Assembly: GCA_913062745.1 (NCBI GenBank)
Contig: CAJXXJ010000252.1
Location: 1 to 6,110, forward strand
Direction: 5' to 3'
From: an uncultured Phaeodactylibacter sp.
GTDB lineage: Bacteria > Bacteroidota > Bacteroidia > Chitinophagales > Saprospiraceae
DNA: 6,110 nucleotides
The notes beneath the pieces are model-generated. The model ran no database searches, was not told where the DNA came from, and saw nothing but the letters and a program-made list of their open reading frames with translations. Below, piece after piece: positions 1-6,110 of the stretch; position 1 is the stretch's first letter, and each line of letters opens with the position of its first letter. The position numbers and the translations under genes were made by a program.

Positions 1-584
1 TCCGTCTGGACATTGAGCTGGAAGCGCCGGTGGTACGCATCAATGAACAGCCGTACCACAGCCGACAGTTACCGGCCTGGGCACGGGTGGCGCACGGCCA
101 TTTTTCCTATCCACTGCTGCAGCAGCATTTTGACCTGCCGGAACGCGACATCCCGCTTATCACCTGGCTGCGCGACCCGGTAACGCGGGTCATTTCCAAT
201 TACTACTACCTTGCTAAACGATTGGCGGAAGAGCTGGACGAGGAGTCCAAAGGACTGAACATACTGCTGAAAATGCAGCGCAAACTGATGGAGTACGCCC
301 GCGACCCAATGAGCTGTAACCGCATGTCCCGCTTTCTGCAAGGCGTCCCCCTGGAACAGTTCCTCTTTGTAGGTATTCAGGAAGAATACAGCAGCGAGCT
401 GAACCGGCTGGCCGGGCTAATGGGCTGGGAAGGGTTCAATGAATTTACCCACAACCGGACTGGCAAATCTTACGACGAGGTGACCCCTAAACAACGGGAT
501 GAAATCCGTGCCCTCAATGACGAGGATGTAAGGCTGTATGAACGGGCGCTTGAATTGCGCGAAAAGCACGGTGCTACCCTATGA
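1..584 (+). CDS. Sulfotransferase family protein, 5'-truncated by window edge
   Basis: Likely a PAPS-dependent sulfotransferase that moves a sulfuryl group to a hydroxyl or amine of an unknown acceptor. The frame is already open at position 3 (it reads RLDIELEAPVV), so the real start lies upstream; the GTG at 30 is an internal valine codon. The N-terminal 5'-phosphosulfate loop (PKTGG type) is therefore missing from view. Visible landmarks are an HGH motif at 93-101 and the 3'-phosphate-binding motif LRDPVTRVISNYYY starting at 168, with the Arg and Ser typical of the family. The C-terminal part carries a CNRMSRFLQGV block that recurs in the next gene. The stop TGA at 582-584 overlaps the next start (ATGA), which suggests translational coupling. 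The protein is most like the Sulfotransfer_2/heparan 2-O-sulfotransferase-like group. The family call is firm; the substrate is unknown (polysaccharide or lipid). Confidence 0.85.
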   Translation, partial: RLDIELEAPVVRINEQPYHSRQLPAWARVAHGHFSYPLLQQHFDLPERDIPLITWLRDPVTRVISNYYYLAKRLAEELDEESKGLNILLKMQRKLMEYARDPMSCNRMSRFLQGVPLEQFLFVGIQEEYSSELNRLAGLMGWEGFNEFTHNRTGKSYDEVTPKQRDEIRALNDEDVRLYERALELREKHGATL

Positions 585-1231
585 TTGAGATCATTTCCAT
601 ACATATCCCGAAAACCGGCGGGCAGTCCTTCTATCAGGTTCTGAAGCAAGTATACGGCGATCGGCTGTCCATCTATTACCGGCGCCGGGATTACGAGGCC
701 GTTATGGAAGAGCACCGGCGCTTTGAAGACAGCCTGGCCCCACAGCTCAAGGTGCTGCACGGGCACTTGTACTATAAGGAAATCAAGCGGCTGCACAAAC
801 ATACCGATGCGAAGCTCATCTGCTGGATGCGCGACCCCGTCGAGCGGGTCATTTCCAACTACAACTTTTTTAAAAGCCGCCTGGAGCGCCCGGACCTCAA
901 CCCGGAAGTAGCCCGGCTCAATGCGCACCGCAAGGACGAGACCCTGCTGGAGTACGCCGGCCGCCGCCATACCCGCAACCGGATGACCAAATTTCTTAAA
1001 GGCGTACGGCTGGAAGACCTGTACTTCATCGGCTTTTTAGAAAACTATGATCAGGACCTGAACCGCCTGGGCAGACTGTTGGGCTGGGGCGATATCGATA
1101 TACCCCACCTCAACCAGGGCCAAAGCACCCGGCAGGAGGAGCTGGACGAAACCACCCTCAAAAAACTGCGCCGCTGGAACCGGCGGGATATTAAGCTGTT
1201 CGAAAAAGCTAAATCCCTGCGAATGCTATAA
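581..1231 (+). CDS. Sulfotransferase family protein (paralogue of preceding gene)
   Basis: Complete 216-residue protein, probably a cytoplasmic PAPS-dependent sulfotransferase. The N-terminus reads IHIPKTGGQSF (residues 7-17), the 5'-phosphosulfate-binding loop with Lys11. HGH lies at residues 60-62, and the 3'-phosphate-binding motif RDPVERVISNY at 84-94 contains Arg84 and Ser92. A later block, NRMTKFLKGVRLEDLYFIG, matches the equivalent part of the upstream gene, so the two look like a tandem duplication that has diverged. The ATG at 581 is chosen because it puts the PKTGG loop at the usual distance from the N-terminus. It overlaps the previous stop by four bases and no Shine-Dalgarno is visible. 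At about 216 residues the protein is on the short side for sulfotransferases but keeps both cofactor motifs. No signal peptide or membrane segment is seen. The acceptor is not predictable; lipid or polysaccharide are both possible. Confidence 0.9.
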   Translation: MIEIISIHIPKTGGQSFYQVLKQVYGDRLSIYYRRRDYEAVMEEHRRFEDSLAPQLKVLHGHLYYKEIKRLHKHTDAKLICWMRDPVERVISNYNFFKSRLERPDLNPEVARLNAHRKDETLLEYAGRRHTRNRMTKFLKGVRLEDLYFIGFLENYDQDLNRLGRLLGWGDIDIPHLNQGQSTRQEELDETTLKKLRRWNRRDIKLFEKAKSLRML

Positions 1232-1247
1232 ACCATAAGCAAGAACC

Positions 1248-1251
1248 GGAG
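1248..1251 (+). promoter_or_regulatory. Possible ribosome binding site for the FAAL-ACP gene
   Basis: GGAG sits six bases before the ATG at 1258. It is the only convincing Shine-Dalgarno-like sequence among the starts in this window; the other starts are preceded by overlapping coding sequence or A/T-rich bases. It supports the 1258 start. Confidence 0.45.
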
Positions 1252-1257
1252 CATATC

Positions 1258-3270
1258 ATGAACGATGTCAACGAACTTAAGACTTTAGCAGAGATTGTAA
1301 TGCAGCGGGCAAAAACGATGCCCGATTTTGAAATTCTCACCTATCTGGCCGACGGTGAGCTGGACGAGCAGCCGCTGACGTACCGGGATTTTGACCATCG
1401 TGCCCGGCTTATTGCGGGCTATCTGCAACAGCAGGGACTGGAAGGAGAACGCGTACTATTGCTGTTTCCCCAGGGGCTGGAGTATATGATTGCTCTGTTC
1501 GGTTGTTTCTATGCAGGGGTCATCGCAGTTCCTGCTTACCCGCCGCGGAACAACCGGAATATGCTGCGCATTGACGCAATCTTGAATGACACCTCCGATT
1601 ACGCCATATTAGCAGACCACTCCAGTATTCAGCGGATGGAGAAAATAGAAATCGATTTTGTTCAGAAAAGGCTTTTCTCTTATGAACGTATTCTGGAAGC
1701 TGAAGCAGATTGGAAGCCACGTAAAATAGAGCCGGCGGAAGTGGCATACTTGCAGTATACCTCAGGTTCTACAGGTTCCCCCAAAGGTGTCATGATCACC
1801 CACGAGAACGTCTTCATTAATGCTAATGCATGCCGGAACATTTATCCTCCTAACACAAAGACTGCGGTCAACTGGATTCCGATGTTCCACGATATGGGAT
1901 TGATTTACATGATGTCATACTTGCTTCAGAATGCAAGATGTTATTTCATGTCTCCGGTACACTTTGTACAAAAGCCGCTTCGCTGGTTATCAGCAGTAAG
2001 CCGTTACCAAGCTGATTACACGGTAGCCCCCAATTTCGCATTTGACCTTTGCTGTGAGAAAATTAACGAAGACCAGGCGAAGGAACTGGACCTAAGCTGT
2101 TTGCGCAGCGTATTATCCGGTTCAGAACGAATACAACTACATACCCTGCAAAACTTCTCCCAAAAATTTCAAGTCTCCGGCTTTCAGTTGCAAGCGTTTA
2201 AACCAGGCTATGGCTTAGCGGAAGGCACACTTGCTATCAGCTACGTTACTCATGATGACCTGCCCAGTATCACCCTGAAGAACAGCAATGAACAGGAACC
2301 ACTTACCCTGACTCCTGAGCTGCTCCCTTTTAAAAACCCGGAAGATTACCACGTAAGTATTGGAAAAGCCGTAGAAGGTTGTACTCTGAAGATTGTTGAC
2401 CCAGAACGAAAACAAGCATTGCCGGAAGGTAAAGAAGGAGAGCTCTGGATTTCCTTTCCCGGCTCAATAGCAACAGGCTATTGGCAAAATGACGAAGCTA
2501 CTCAAGAAACTTTTTTCAATTATCTGCCTGAAGAGGCTGATACGCCTTACTTACGTACCGGTGATTTAGGCTTTCTGCTCAGGCAAGAGCTTTATATCAC
2601 GGGGCGGATTAAGGATATGATCATTATCCGTGGCCAAAACTATTATCCCATTGATATCGAAGTTACGGTGGCACAATCCCACCCTGCGTTACAGCTAAAT
2701 AGCACCGCTGCTTTTTCTATAGATGTCAAAGGCACTGAAAAGCTGGCAGTCGTCCAGGAAGTACGCCGGGCACAGTGGCGAGAAGCTCATCCTGATGAAG
2801 TGATTGAAGCAATCAGAAACTCCATTGCTGAATCTTTCGAAATTACCCCCTACCATATCGCTTTAATTTTCCCATTGACCCTTCCTAAGACCTCCAGCGG
2901 TAAAGTACAGCGGCAGCGAGCAAAATCGCAATTGCTCAATGGAGATTTGCGTATCATGAAAGAATGGCGCTACACAGAGGTTTCAGAAACGATAAGCAAT
3001 CCTGCAGAAGAAGGAATATCTACAGCATGGATACTAAATTGGCTAAAAGAAAATATTGCAAGGCGCGCACAACTTGATTTGAGTACAATAAACTCGAAAG
3101 CTAGCTTTGCCGACTATCCTCTTGAATCAATTGATGCTGCTGAACTGTCAGAACAGTTATCTGAGCCCTTAGGATATCAAGTAGAAGCCGAATCTTTCTG
3201 GGCGTTACCTAGTTTACAAGAGCTAGCTGATTACCTATACAAGCAGCATATGGAAGCCAAAGCGAAGTAA
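1258..3270 (+). CDS. Fatty acyl-AMP ligase with C-terminal acyl carrier protein domain
   Basis: A 670-residue two-domain enzyme that should activate a free fatty acid with ATP to acyl-AMP and pass it to a phosphopantetheine thiol, probably that of its own ACP domain. The adenylation domain covers roughly residues 1-560. It has the P-loop motif YTSGSTGSPKG (167-177), FHDMGL (210-215), GYGLAE (317-322), TGDLG (434-438, Asp436), GRIKD (449-453) and the C-terminal catalytic lysine Lys549 in PKTSSGKVQR. VIAVPAYPP near the N-terminus, VQKPLRWLSAVSRY and APNFAFDLC are typical of FAALs (FadD32 group) rather than acyl-CoA ligases. The ACP domain, about residues 590-665, has PLESIDAAEL with Ser624 as the likely phosphopantetheine site; the usual Asp before Ser is Glu here. 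The gene starts 26 bases after the sulfotransferase stop and ends three bases before the MBOAT gene, so one operon is likely. Most of it is clearly A+T-richer than its neighbours. Confidence 0.93.
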   Translation: MNDVNELKTLAEIVMQRAKTMPDFEILTYLADGELDEQPLTYRDFDHRARLIAGYLQQQGLEGERVLLLFPQGLEYMIALFGCFYAGVIAVPAYPPRNNRNMLRIDAILNDTSDYAILADHSSIQRMEKIEIDFVQKRLFSYERILEAEADWKPRKIEPAEVAYLQYTSGSTGSPKGVMITHENVFINANACRNIYPPNTKTAVNWIPMFHDMGLIYMMSYLLQNARCYFMSPVHFVQKPLRWLSAVSRYQADYTVAPNFAFDLCCEKINEDQAKELDLSCLRSVLSGSERIQLHTLQNFSQKFQVSGFQLQAFKPGYGLAEGTLAISYVTHDDLPSITLKNSNEQEPLTLTPELLPFKNPEDYHVSIGKAVEGCTLKIVDPERKQALPEGKEGELWISFPGSIATGYWQNDEATQETFFNYLPEEADTPYLRTGDLGFLLRQELYITGRIKDMIIIRGQNYYPIDIEVTVAQSHPALQLNSTAAFSIDVKGTEKLAVVQEVRRAQWREAHPDEVIEAIRNSIAESFEITPYHIALIFPLTLPKTSSGKVQRQRAKSQLLNGDLRIMKEWRYTEVSETISNPAEEGISTAWILNWLKENIARRAQLDLSTINSKASFADYPLESIDAAELSEQLSEPLGYQVEAESFWALPSLQELADYLYKQHMEAKAK

Positions 3271-3273
3271 CCC

Positions 3274-4719
3274 ATGCTTTTTAACTCCATCGACTACTTC
3301 GTATTTTTGCCACTTGTCGCTTTGGTATACTTCCTGACGCCGGTGCGCTATCGATGGGGTTGGCTACTGGTGGCGAGCTACTACTTTTACATGTTCTGGA
3401 ACCCCTGGTATATCTTCCTGATTATTGGTTCCACCATTATCGATTACCTGGCGGCTATTCAGATTGCAGACGCCCAAAGCAAACAGCGCAAAAAAACCTT
3501 CCTCTGGATAAGCATTGCCGCCAACCTGGGGCTGCTCTTTACCTTCAAATACTTCAATTTCTTTGGCGGACAGATCGAATCGCTGCTGCAAAGCATGGGC
3601 GCGGAGCTCAGCTACAGCCTCTACCTCGACATCCTACTCCCGGTGGGTATCTCCTTCTATACCTTCCAGACGATGGCTTACACCATAGATGTGTACCGGG
3701 GCTTCACCAAACCGGAACGTCACCTGGGCAAATACGCCCTCTACGTCACCTTTTTCCCACAGCTGGTGGCCGGCCCGATCGAGCGCTCCCGCAATTTGCT
3801 GAAACAGTTTCACTTCGATTACCGCTTTGAGTATACACGGGTGGTGGAGGGGCTGCGGCTCATCCTGTGGGGTATTTTCAAAAAAATTGTCATCGCCGAC
3901 CGCCTCGGCATGTTTGTCAATAAGGTCTATATGACCCCGGATGCCTACGAAGGGATCGTGGTCTGGACCGCCTCCATTTTCTTTCTTTTTCAGATTTACT
4001 GCGACTTCTCAGGCTATACCGACATCGCGATCGGCAGTGCGCGGGTGCTGGGGGTCAAGTTATCCAAGAACTTCGACAACCGCATCTACGTCGTCACCTC
4101 CTTTAATAAATTCTGGCGGGGCTGGCACATCACCCTGACTTCCTGGTTCCGCGACTATGTCTACTTCCCGCTTGCACAGTACAACCGCAGCATGCACTGG
4201 CTGATTGCAGCCGGCGTTTTCACCTTCATCCTCAACGGTATGTGGCACGGGGCAGAATGGACTTTCCTGATCTGGGGCGGCCTAAACGGGCTGTTTATTG
4301 CCGGGGAGACCTATCTGCAGACACCCAAACAACGTTTTTACGAGCGCTTCAAGGTGCCACCGGGCGTGCGGCAGGCTGTTGGGTTTGCAGTGGCATTCGG
4401 CTTAGCCAACCTCTCTATCATCTTCTTCCGGGCATTCAACGTACAAGACGCCTGGACACTGATCAAAAACAGCTTTTCTTTTGCGCCCATTCAGCTGCAT
4501 CAGACGGTGGTACTGGTCAATTTACTCGAATTTTGCCTAAGCGTAGGCCTCATTATTTTTATGGACGTCCTCCATTTGCAAATGAAAGGGCAGCGCATCG
4601 ATCAATGGCTGGGGCGCCAAAAGGCCTGGCAACGCTGGGTTTTCTATATTTTTATCTTCCATTGCCTGCTCTATCTCGGCGTGCCACAGCAGAGTCAGTT
4701 TATCTACTTTGAGTTCTAA
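3274..4719 (+). CDS. MBOAT family O-acyltransferase (AlgI/PatA-like)
   Basis: A 481-residue integral membrane protein with about 11-12 hydrophobic segments, the usual length for bacterial AlgI-type MBOATs. These enzymes move an acyl group, often acetyl, to hydroxyls of a polysaccharide or other acceptor at the cytoplasmic membrane. The start MLFNSIDYFVFLPLV is characteristic of the family and fixes the ATG at 3274. Hallmarks in order are LLPVGISFYTFQTMAYTIDV, FFPQLVAGPIERS (Gly167-Pro168), YCDFSGYTDIAIG (Cys243-Asp244-Phe245-Ser246), FNKFWRGWHITLTSWFRDY (His285) and LNGMWHGAEWTF with the conserved His325, the presumed catalytic residue. The gene sits three bases after the FAAL-ACP gene with no room for its own promoter. 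AlgI relatives usually travel with an AlgJ/AlgX or other SGNH-hydrolase partner. None follows here; fatty-acid genes do. That hints at a lipid or polyketide acceptor or donor, but the substrate cannot be read from the sequence. Confidence 0.93.
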   Translation: MLFNSIDYFVFLPLVALVYFLTPVRYRWGWLLVASYYFYMFWNPWYIFLIIGSTIIDYLAAIQIADAQSKQRKKTFLWISIAANLGLLFTFKYFNFFGGQIESLLQSMGAELSYSLYLDILLPVGISFYTFQTMAYTIDVYRGFTKPERHLGKYALYVTFFPQLVAGPIERSRNLLKQFHFDYRFEYTRVVEGLRLILWGIFKKIVIADRLGMFVNKVYMTPDAYEGIVVWTASIFFLFQIYCDFSGYTDIAIGSARVLGVKLSKNFDNRIYVVTSFNKFWRGWHITLTSWFRDYVYFPLAQYNRSMHWLIAAGVFTFILNGMWHGAEWTFLIWGGLNGLFIAGETYLQTPKQRFYERFKVPPGVRQAVGFAVAFGLANLSIIFFRAFNVQDAWTLIKNSFSFAPIQLHQTVVLVNLLEFCLSVGLIIFMDVLHLQMKGQRIDQWLGRQKAWQRWVFYIFIFHCLLYLGVPQQSQFIYFEF

Positions 4720-4757
4720 GCATTTTTGTTTTCTTTTTTTTGTGATTATTTTGCAAA
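4720..4757 (+). other. T-rich intergenic gap between MBOAT and dehydratase genes
   Basis: This is the only intergenic stretch longer than 26 bases. It is almost entirely T with a run of eight T at 4734-4741. No G+C-rich hairpin precedes the T run, so it does not look like an intrinsic terminator. TTTG at 4725-4728 and TATTTTG at 4747-4753, 18 bases apart, loosely resemble the Bacteroidota -33/-7 promoter pattern (TTTG, TAnnTTTG), but the second element is one base short and would put transcription start almost on the ATG. It may be a weak internal promoter or just an A/T-rich leader. Confidence 0.3.
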
Positions 4758-4759
4758 AT
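4748..4759. repeat. Perfect 12-bp palindrome overlapping the dehydratase start codon
   Basis: ATTTTGCAAAAT reads the same on both strands and includes the A and T of the ATG at 4758. It could be a small operator, or a hairpin that affects initiation, but a short A/T-rich palindrome can also arise by chance. Confidence 0.35.
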
Positions 4760-5198
4760 GAAGGACATTATTCTGGAACGCTTCCCGATTAAGCATCCGT
4801 ATCGCTTTATCGACGACATCCATTTGCTGGAAAAAGGCCGGATTCACGGAAGTTATACCTTCCGGGAGGAGGAGTCCTTTTACGAAGGGCATTTTCCGGG
4901 CAATCCGGTAACCCCTGGGGCTATCCTTTCGGAAACGATGGCGCAGATTGGCCTGCTGGCGTACGGCATCTTTTTGATGTGGGAACAACCCGGCTTCGAG
5001 CAGCTTAGATTCCTCCTGGTATCCTCAGAACTAAAATTTCGTAACATCGTACTACCCGGAGAGCGCGTGGATGTATACGCAGAAGAAGTGTACTTCCGCT
5101 TTCGCAAACTGAAATGCAAAGCCCGAATGGAAGTAGCTGGCAAAGGGATCGTCTGCCGGGGTACGCTTTCGGGCATGATTTTAATACCTGACCAATGA
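4758..5198 (+). CDS. FabZ-like 3-hydroxyacyl-ACP dehydratase (hot-dog fold)
   Basis: A 146-residue protein, the normal length for a single hot-dog dehydratase of the FabZ type. It should remove water from 3-hydroxyacyl-ACP to give the trans-2-enoyl-ACP in the cytoplasm. The N-terminal HPYRFIDDI (residues 13-21) matches the family's HRYPFLLVD element. The active-site block is GHFPGNPVTPGAILSETMAQ (44-63), with His45 and Glu59 spaced 14 residues apart, as the catalytic His/Glu pair is in known FabZ proteins. ATG 4758 is the first possible start after an in-frame TGA at 4743-4745; there is no Shine-Dalgarno. Its TGA overlaps the ATG of the ketosynthase gene (ATGA at 5195-5198), so the two are probably coupled and work on the same chain. 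As part of a specialised cluster it may serve a secondary lipid or polyketide pathway rather than housekeeping fatty-acid synthesis; a related thioesterase or FabA-like isomerase is less likely given the intact motif. Confidence 0.88.
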   Translation: MKDIILERFPIKHPYRFIDDIHLLEKGRIHGSYTFREEESFYEGHFPGNPVTPGAILSETMAQIGLLAYGIFLMWEQPGFEQLRFLLVSSELKFRNIVLPGERVDVYAEEVYFRFRKLKCKARMEVAGKGIVCRGTLSGMILIPDQ

Positions 5199-6110
5199 AT
5201 ACCAACCGAAGAGTAGTAATTACCGGCCTGGGCGTTGTAGCACCCAACGCTCTCGGCACCTCAGCATTTGCGCAGGCTTTGCGTGAGGGGAAGAATGGCG
5301 TTGAGTTTATTAAGGAATCTGAAGAACTTGGCTTTGGCAGTCAGGTGGGAGCGTTTCCCAAACTGCCGGAGGAGACGGTTTCGGCTTTCAAGAAGCGCTT
5401 TCAACTTAAGAAACTAATGAGCTCCGGCATACTGTACGCTTGTATGGCGGGCGTAGAGGCCTGGGAGGATTCCGGGCTGGACATTTTGCCGCAGGATGCG
5501 CTCGAGCCCCACTGGGATACCGGCTGCATTTTTGGGCAGGGCATTACCGGTATTGAGAGTACAGAGATCGGTATCAAGATGATGGATGCCGGAAAGATCC
5601 GCCGGGTAAGCGGCCGTACCGTACAGCAATCGATGAGTAGCGGCCCGAGCGCCTACCTGGGCGGCATATTAGGCCTGGGCAACCAAATCACTTCCAATTC
5701 CTCCGCCTGCAGCACGGGCACTGAATCGCTGCTGATGGGTTATGACCGCATCCGCTTCGGGCAGGCCGACCGCGTGCTGGCGGGCGGCTGCGACAGCGAC
5801 CTCAAATATATCACCGGCTGCTTTGATGTAATGCGGGTCCTAAACCGGAAGCACAATGACCGCCCGAAGGAAGCGTCCCGGCCGATGAGCGCTACCGCAG
5901 CCGGTTTTGTGATTGGGGCCGGAGCCGGGGCTTATGTACTGGAGGAGCTGGAAACAGCGAAAGCGCGCGGTGCGCATATCTACGGGGAAATACTGGGCGG
6001 CGCAATCAATTCCGGAGGGCAGCGCGGGCAGGGGTCTATCACCTCGCCCAGCGATATTGGCATCGTGCGCTGCATACAACAGTGCATGAAACAGGCAGGA
6101 ATTAAAGCTC
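5195..6110 (+). CDS. Beta-ketoacyl-ACP synthase (FabB/FabF type), 3'-truncated by window edge
   Basis: Condensing enzyme that joins an acyl group held on its cysteine to malonyl-ACP, extending the chain by two carbons. The first 305 residues are visible; the frame is open to the window end. The start RRVVITGLGVVAPNALG is the standard ketosynthase N-terminus, which supports ATG 5195. The nucleophile is Cys172 in NSSACSTGTES. LAGGCDSDLKYITGCFDVM follows, then NDRPKEASRP and VLEELETAKARGAHIYGEIL, which resemble E. coli FabB (KAS I) more than FabF as far as I recall those sequences. The two catalytic histidines of the C-terminal half lie beyond the window, so intactness cannot be judged. The usual RDGF element is TAAGF here (residues 234-238). 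Its start overlaps the dehydratase stop by four bases. A role in a specialised lipid or polyketide pathway alongside the FAAL-ACP is likely; a chain-length-factor-like partner role is unlikely given the cysteine. Confidence 0.9.
   Translation, partial: MNTNRRVVITGLGVVAPNALGTSAFAQALREGKNGVEFIKESEELGFGSQVGAFPKLPEETVSAFKKRFQLKKLMSSGILYACMAGVEAWEDSGLDILPQDALEPHWDTGCIFGQGITGIESTEIGIKMMDAGKIRRVSGRTVQQSMSSGPSAYLGGILGLGNQITSNSSACSTGTESLLMGYDRIRFGQADRVLAGGCDSDLKYITGCFDVMRVLNRKHNDRPKEASRPMSATAAGFVIGAGAGAYVLEELETAKARGAHIYGEILGGAINSGGQRGQGSITSPSDIGIVRCIQQCMKQAGIKA

Noticed and set aside
30..584. GTG at 30 as the true start of the first sulfotransferase
   Set aside because: The frame is open to the window edge, and the residues before and after fit the middle of a sulfotransferase. 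Starting at 30 would leave out the PAPS 5'-phosphosulfate loop that the paralogue has at its N-terminus.
185..858. The 15-base identical stretch at 185-199 and 844-858 as a functional direct repeat or attachment site
   Set aside because: It encodes the conserved RVISN part of the 3'-phosphate-binding motif in both paralogues, so coding conservation explains it.
470..970. Minus-strand open frame of 166 codons across the sulfotransferase junction
   Set aside because: It lies opposite two genes with clear family motifs, its translation shows no recognisable domain, and the high G+C content favours long chance frames on the opposite strand.
3354..3830. Plus-strand 158-codon frame inside the MBOAT gene
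   Set aside because: It is a shifted reading of the MBOAT coding sequence; its translation has no membrane or family pattern, while the main frame carries all MBOAT hallmarks.
4720..4745. Rho-independent terminator after the MBOAT gene
   Set aside because: There is a T run but no G+C-rich stem before it, so the essential hairpin is missing.
4880..5176. Minus-strand open frame opposite the dehydratase gene
   Set aside because: The plus-strand FabZ motif with its His/Glu pair explains this region; the reverse translation is low-complexity Ser/Arg/Pro-rich and shows no domain.
5912..5926. Loss of the acidic residue in the ketosynthase GEGAG/GDGAG motif (GAGAG here) as a sign of inactivity
   Set aside because: As I recall, E. 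coli FabB also lacks an acidic residue at this place and is active, so it is not evidence of a dead enzyme.

Overview
The window is a tightly packed stretch of six genes, all on the + strand. Both ends are cut: the first gene has lost its 5' end and the last its 3' end. No RNA gene, CRISPR array, insertion sequence or integrase is visible, and the only non-coding stretch of any size is the 38 bases between positions 4719 and 4758. The organism is probably a bacterium of the Bacteroidota, perhaps a marine Saprospiraceae/Lewinella-like lineage. Reasons: moderate G+C, four of the five visible starts lack a clear Shine-Dalgarno sequence, and the mix of families looks familiar from that group. This assignment is inference, not a sequence match.

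Layout. Positions 1-1231 hold two neighbouring sulfotransferase genes that overlap by ATGA and look like paralogues. Positions 1258-3270 encode a fatty acyl-AMP ligase (FAAL) fused to a C-terminal acyl carrier protein (ACP) domain. Three bases later, positions 3274-4719 encode an AlgI/PatA-like MBOAT O-acyltransferase, a multi-pass membrane protein. After a T-rich gap, positions 4758-5198 encode a FabZ-like hot-dog dehydratase. It overlaps by ATGA a beta-ketoacyl-ACP synthase (FabB/FabF type), which starts at 5195 and runs off the window.

How they may work together (inference). The FAAL would adenylate a free fatty acid and load it on its own ACP domain. The ketosynthase and dehydratase would extend or modify the chain. 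The membrane MBOAT would transfer an acyl group to a hydroxyl, and the sulfotransferases would add sulfate from PAPS. The parts list suggests a sulfated and/or O-acylated lipid or polyketide, loosely parallel to the FAAL-plus-sulfotransferase logic of mycobacterial sulfolipid. The sulfotransferases could equally be the tail of an upstream polysaccharide locus. No ketoreductase, malonyl transferase, stand-alone ACP or exporter lies in the window, so the product cannot be read from it.

Base composition is uneven. Sampled 60-base blocks in the sulfotransferase and ketosynthase genes reach 41/60 G+C, while sampled blocks in most of the FAAL gene run from 21/60 to 29/60. That gene may have a different history from its neighbours.
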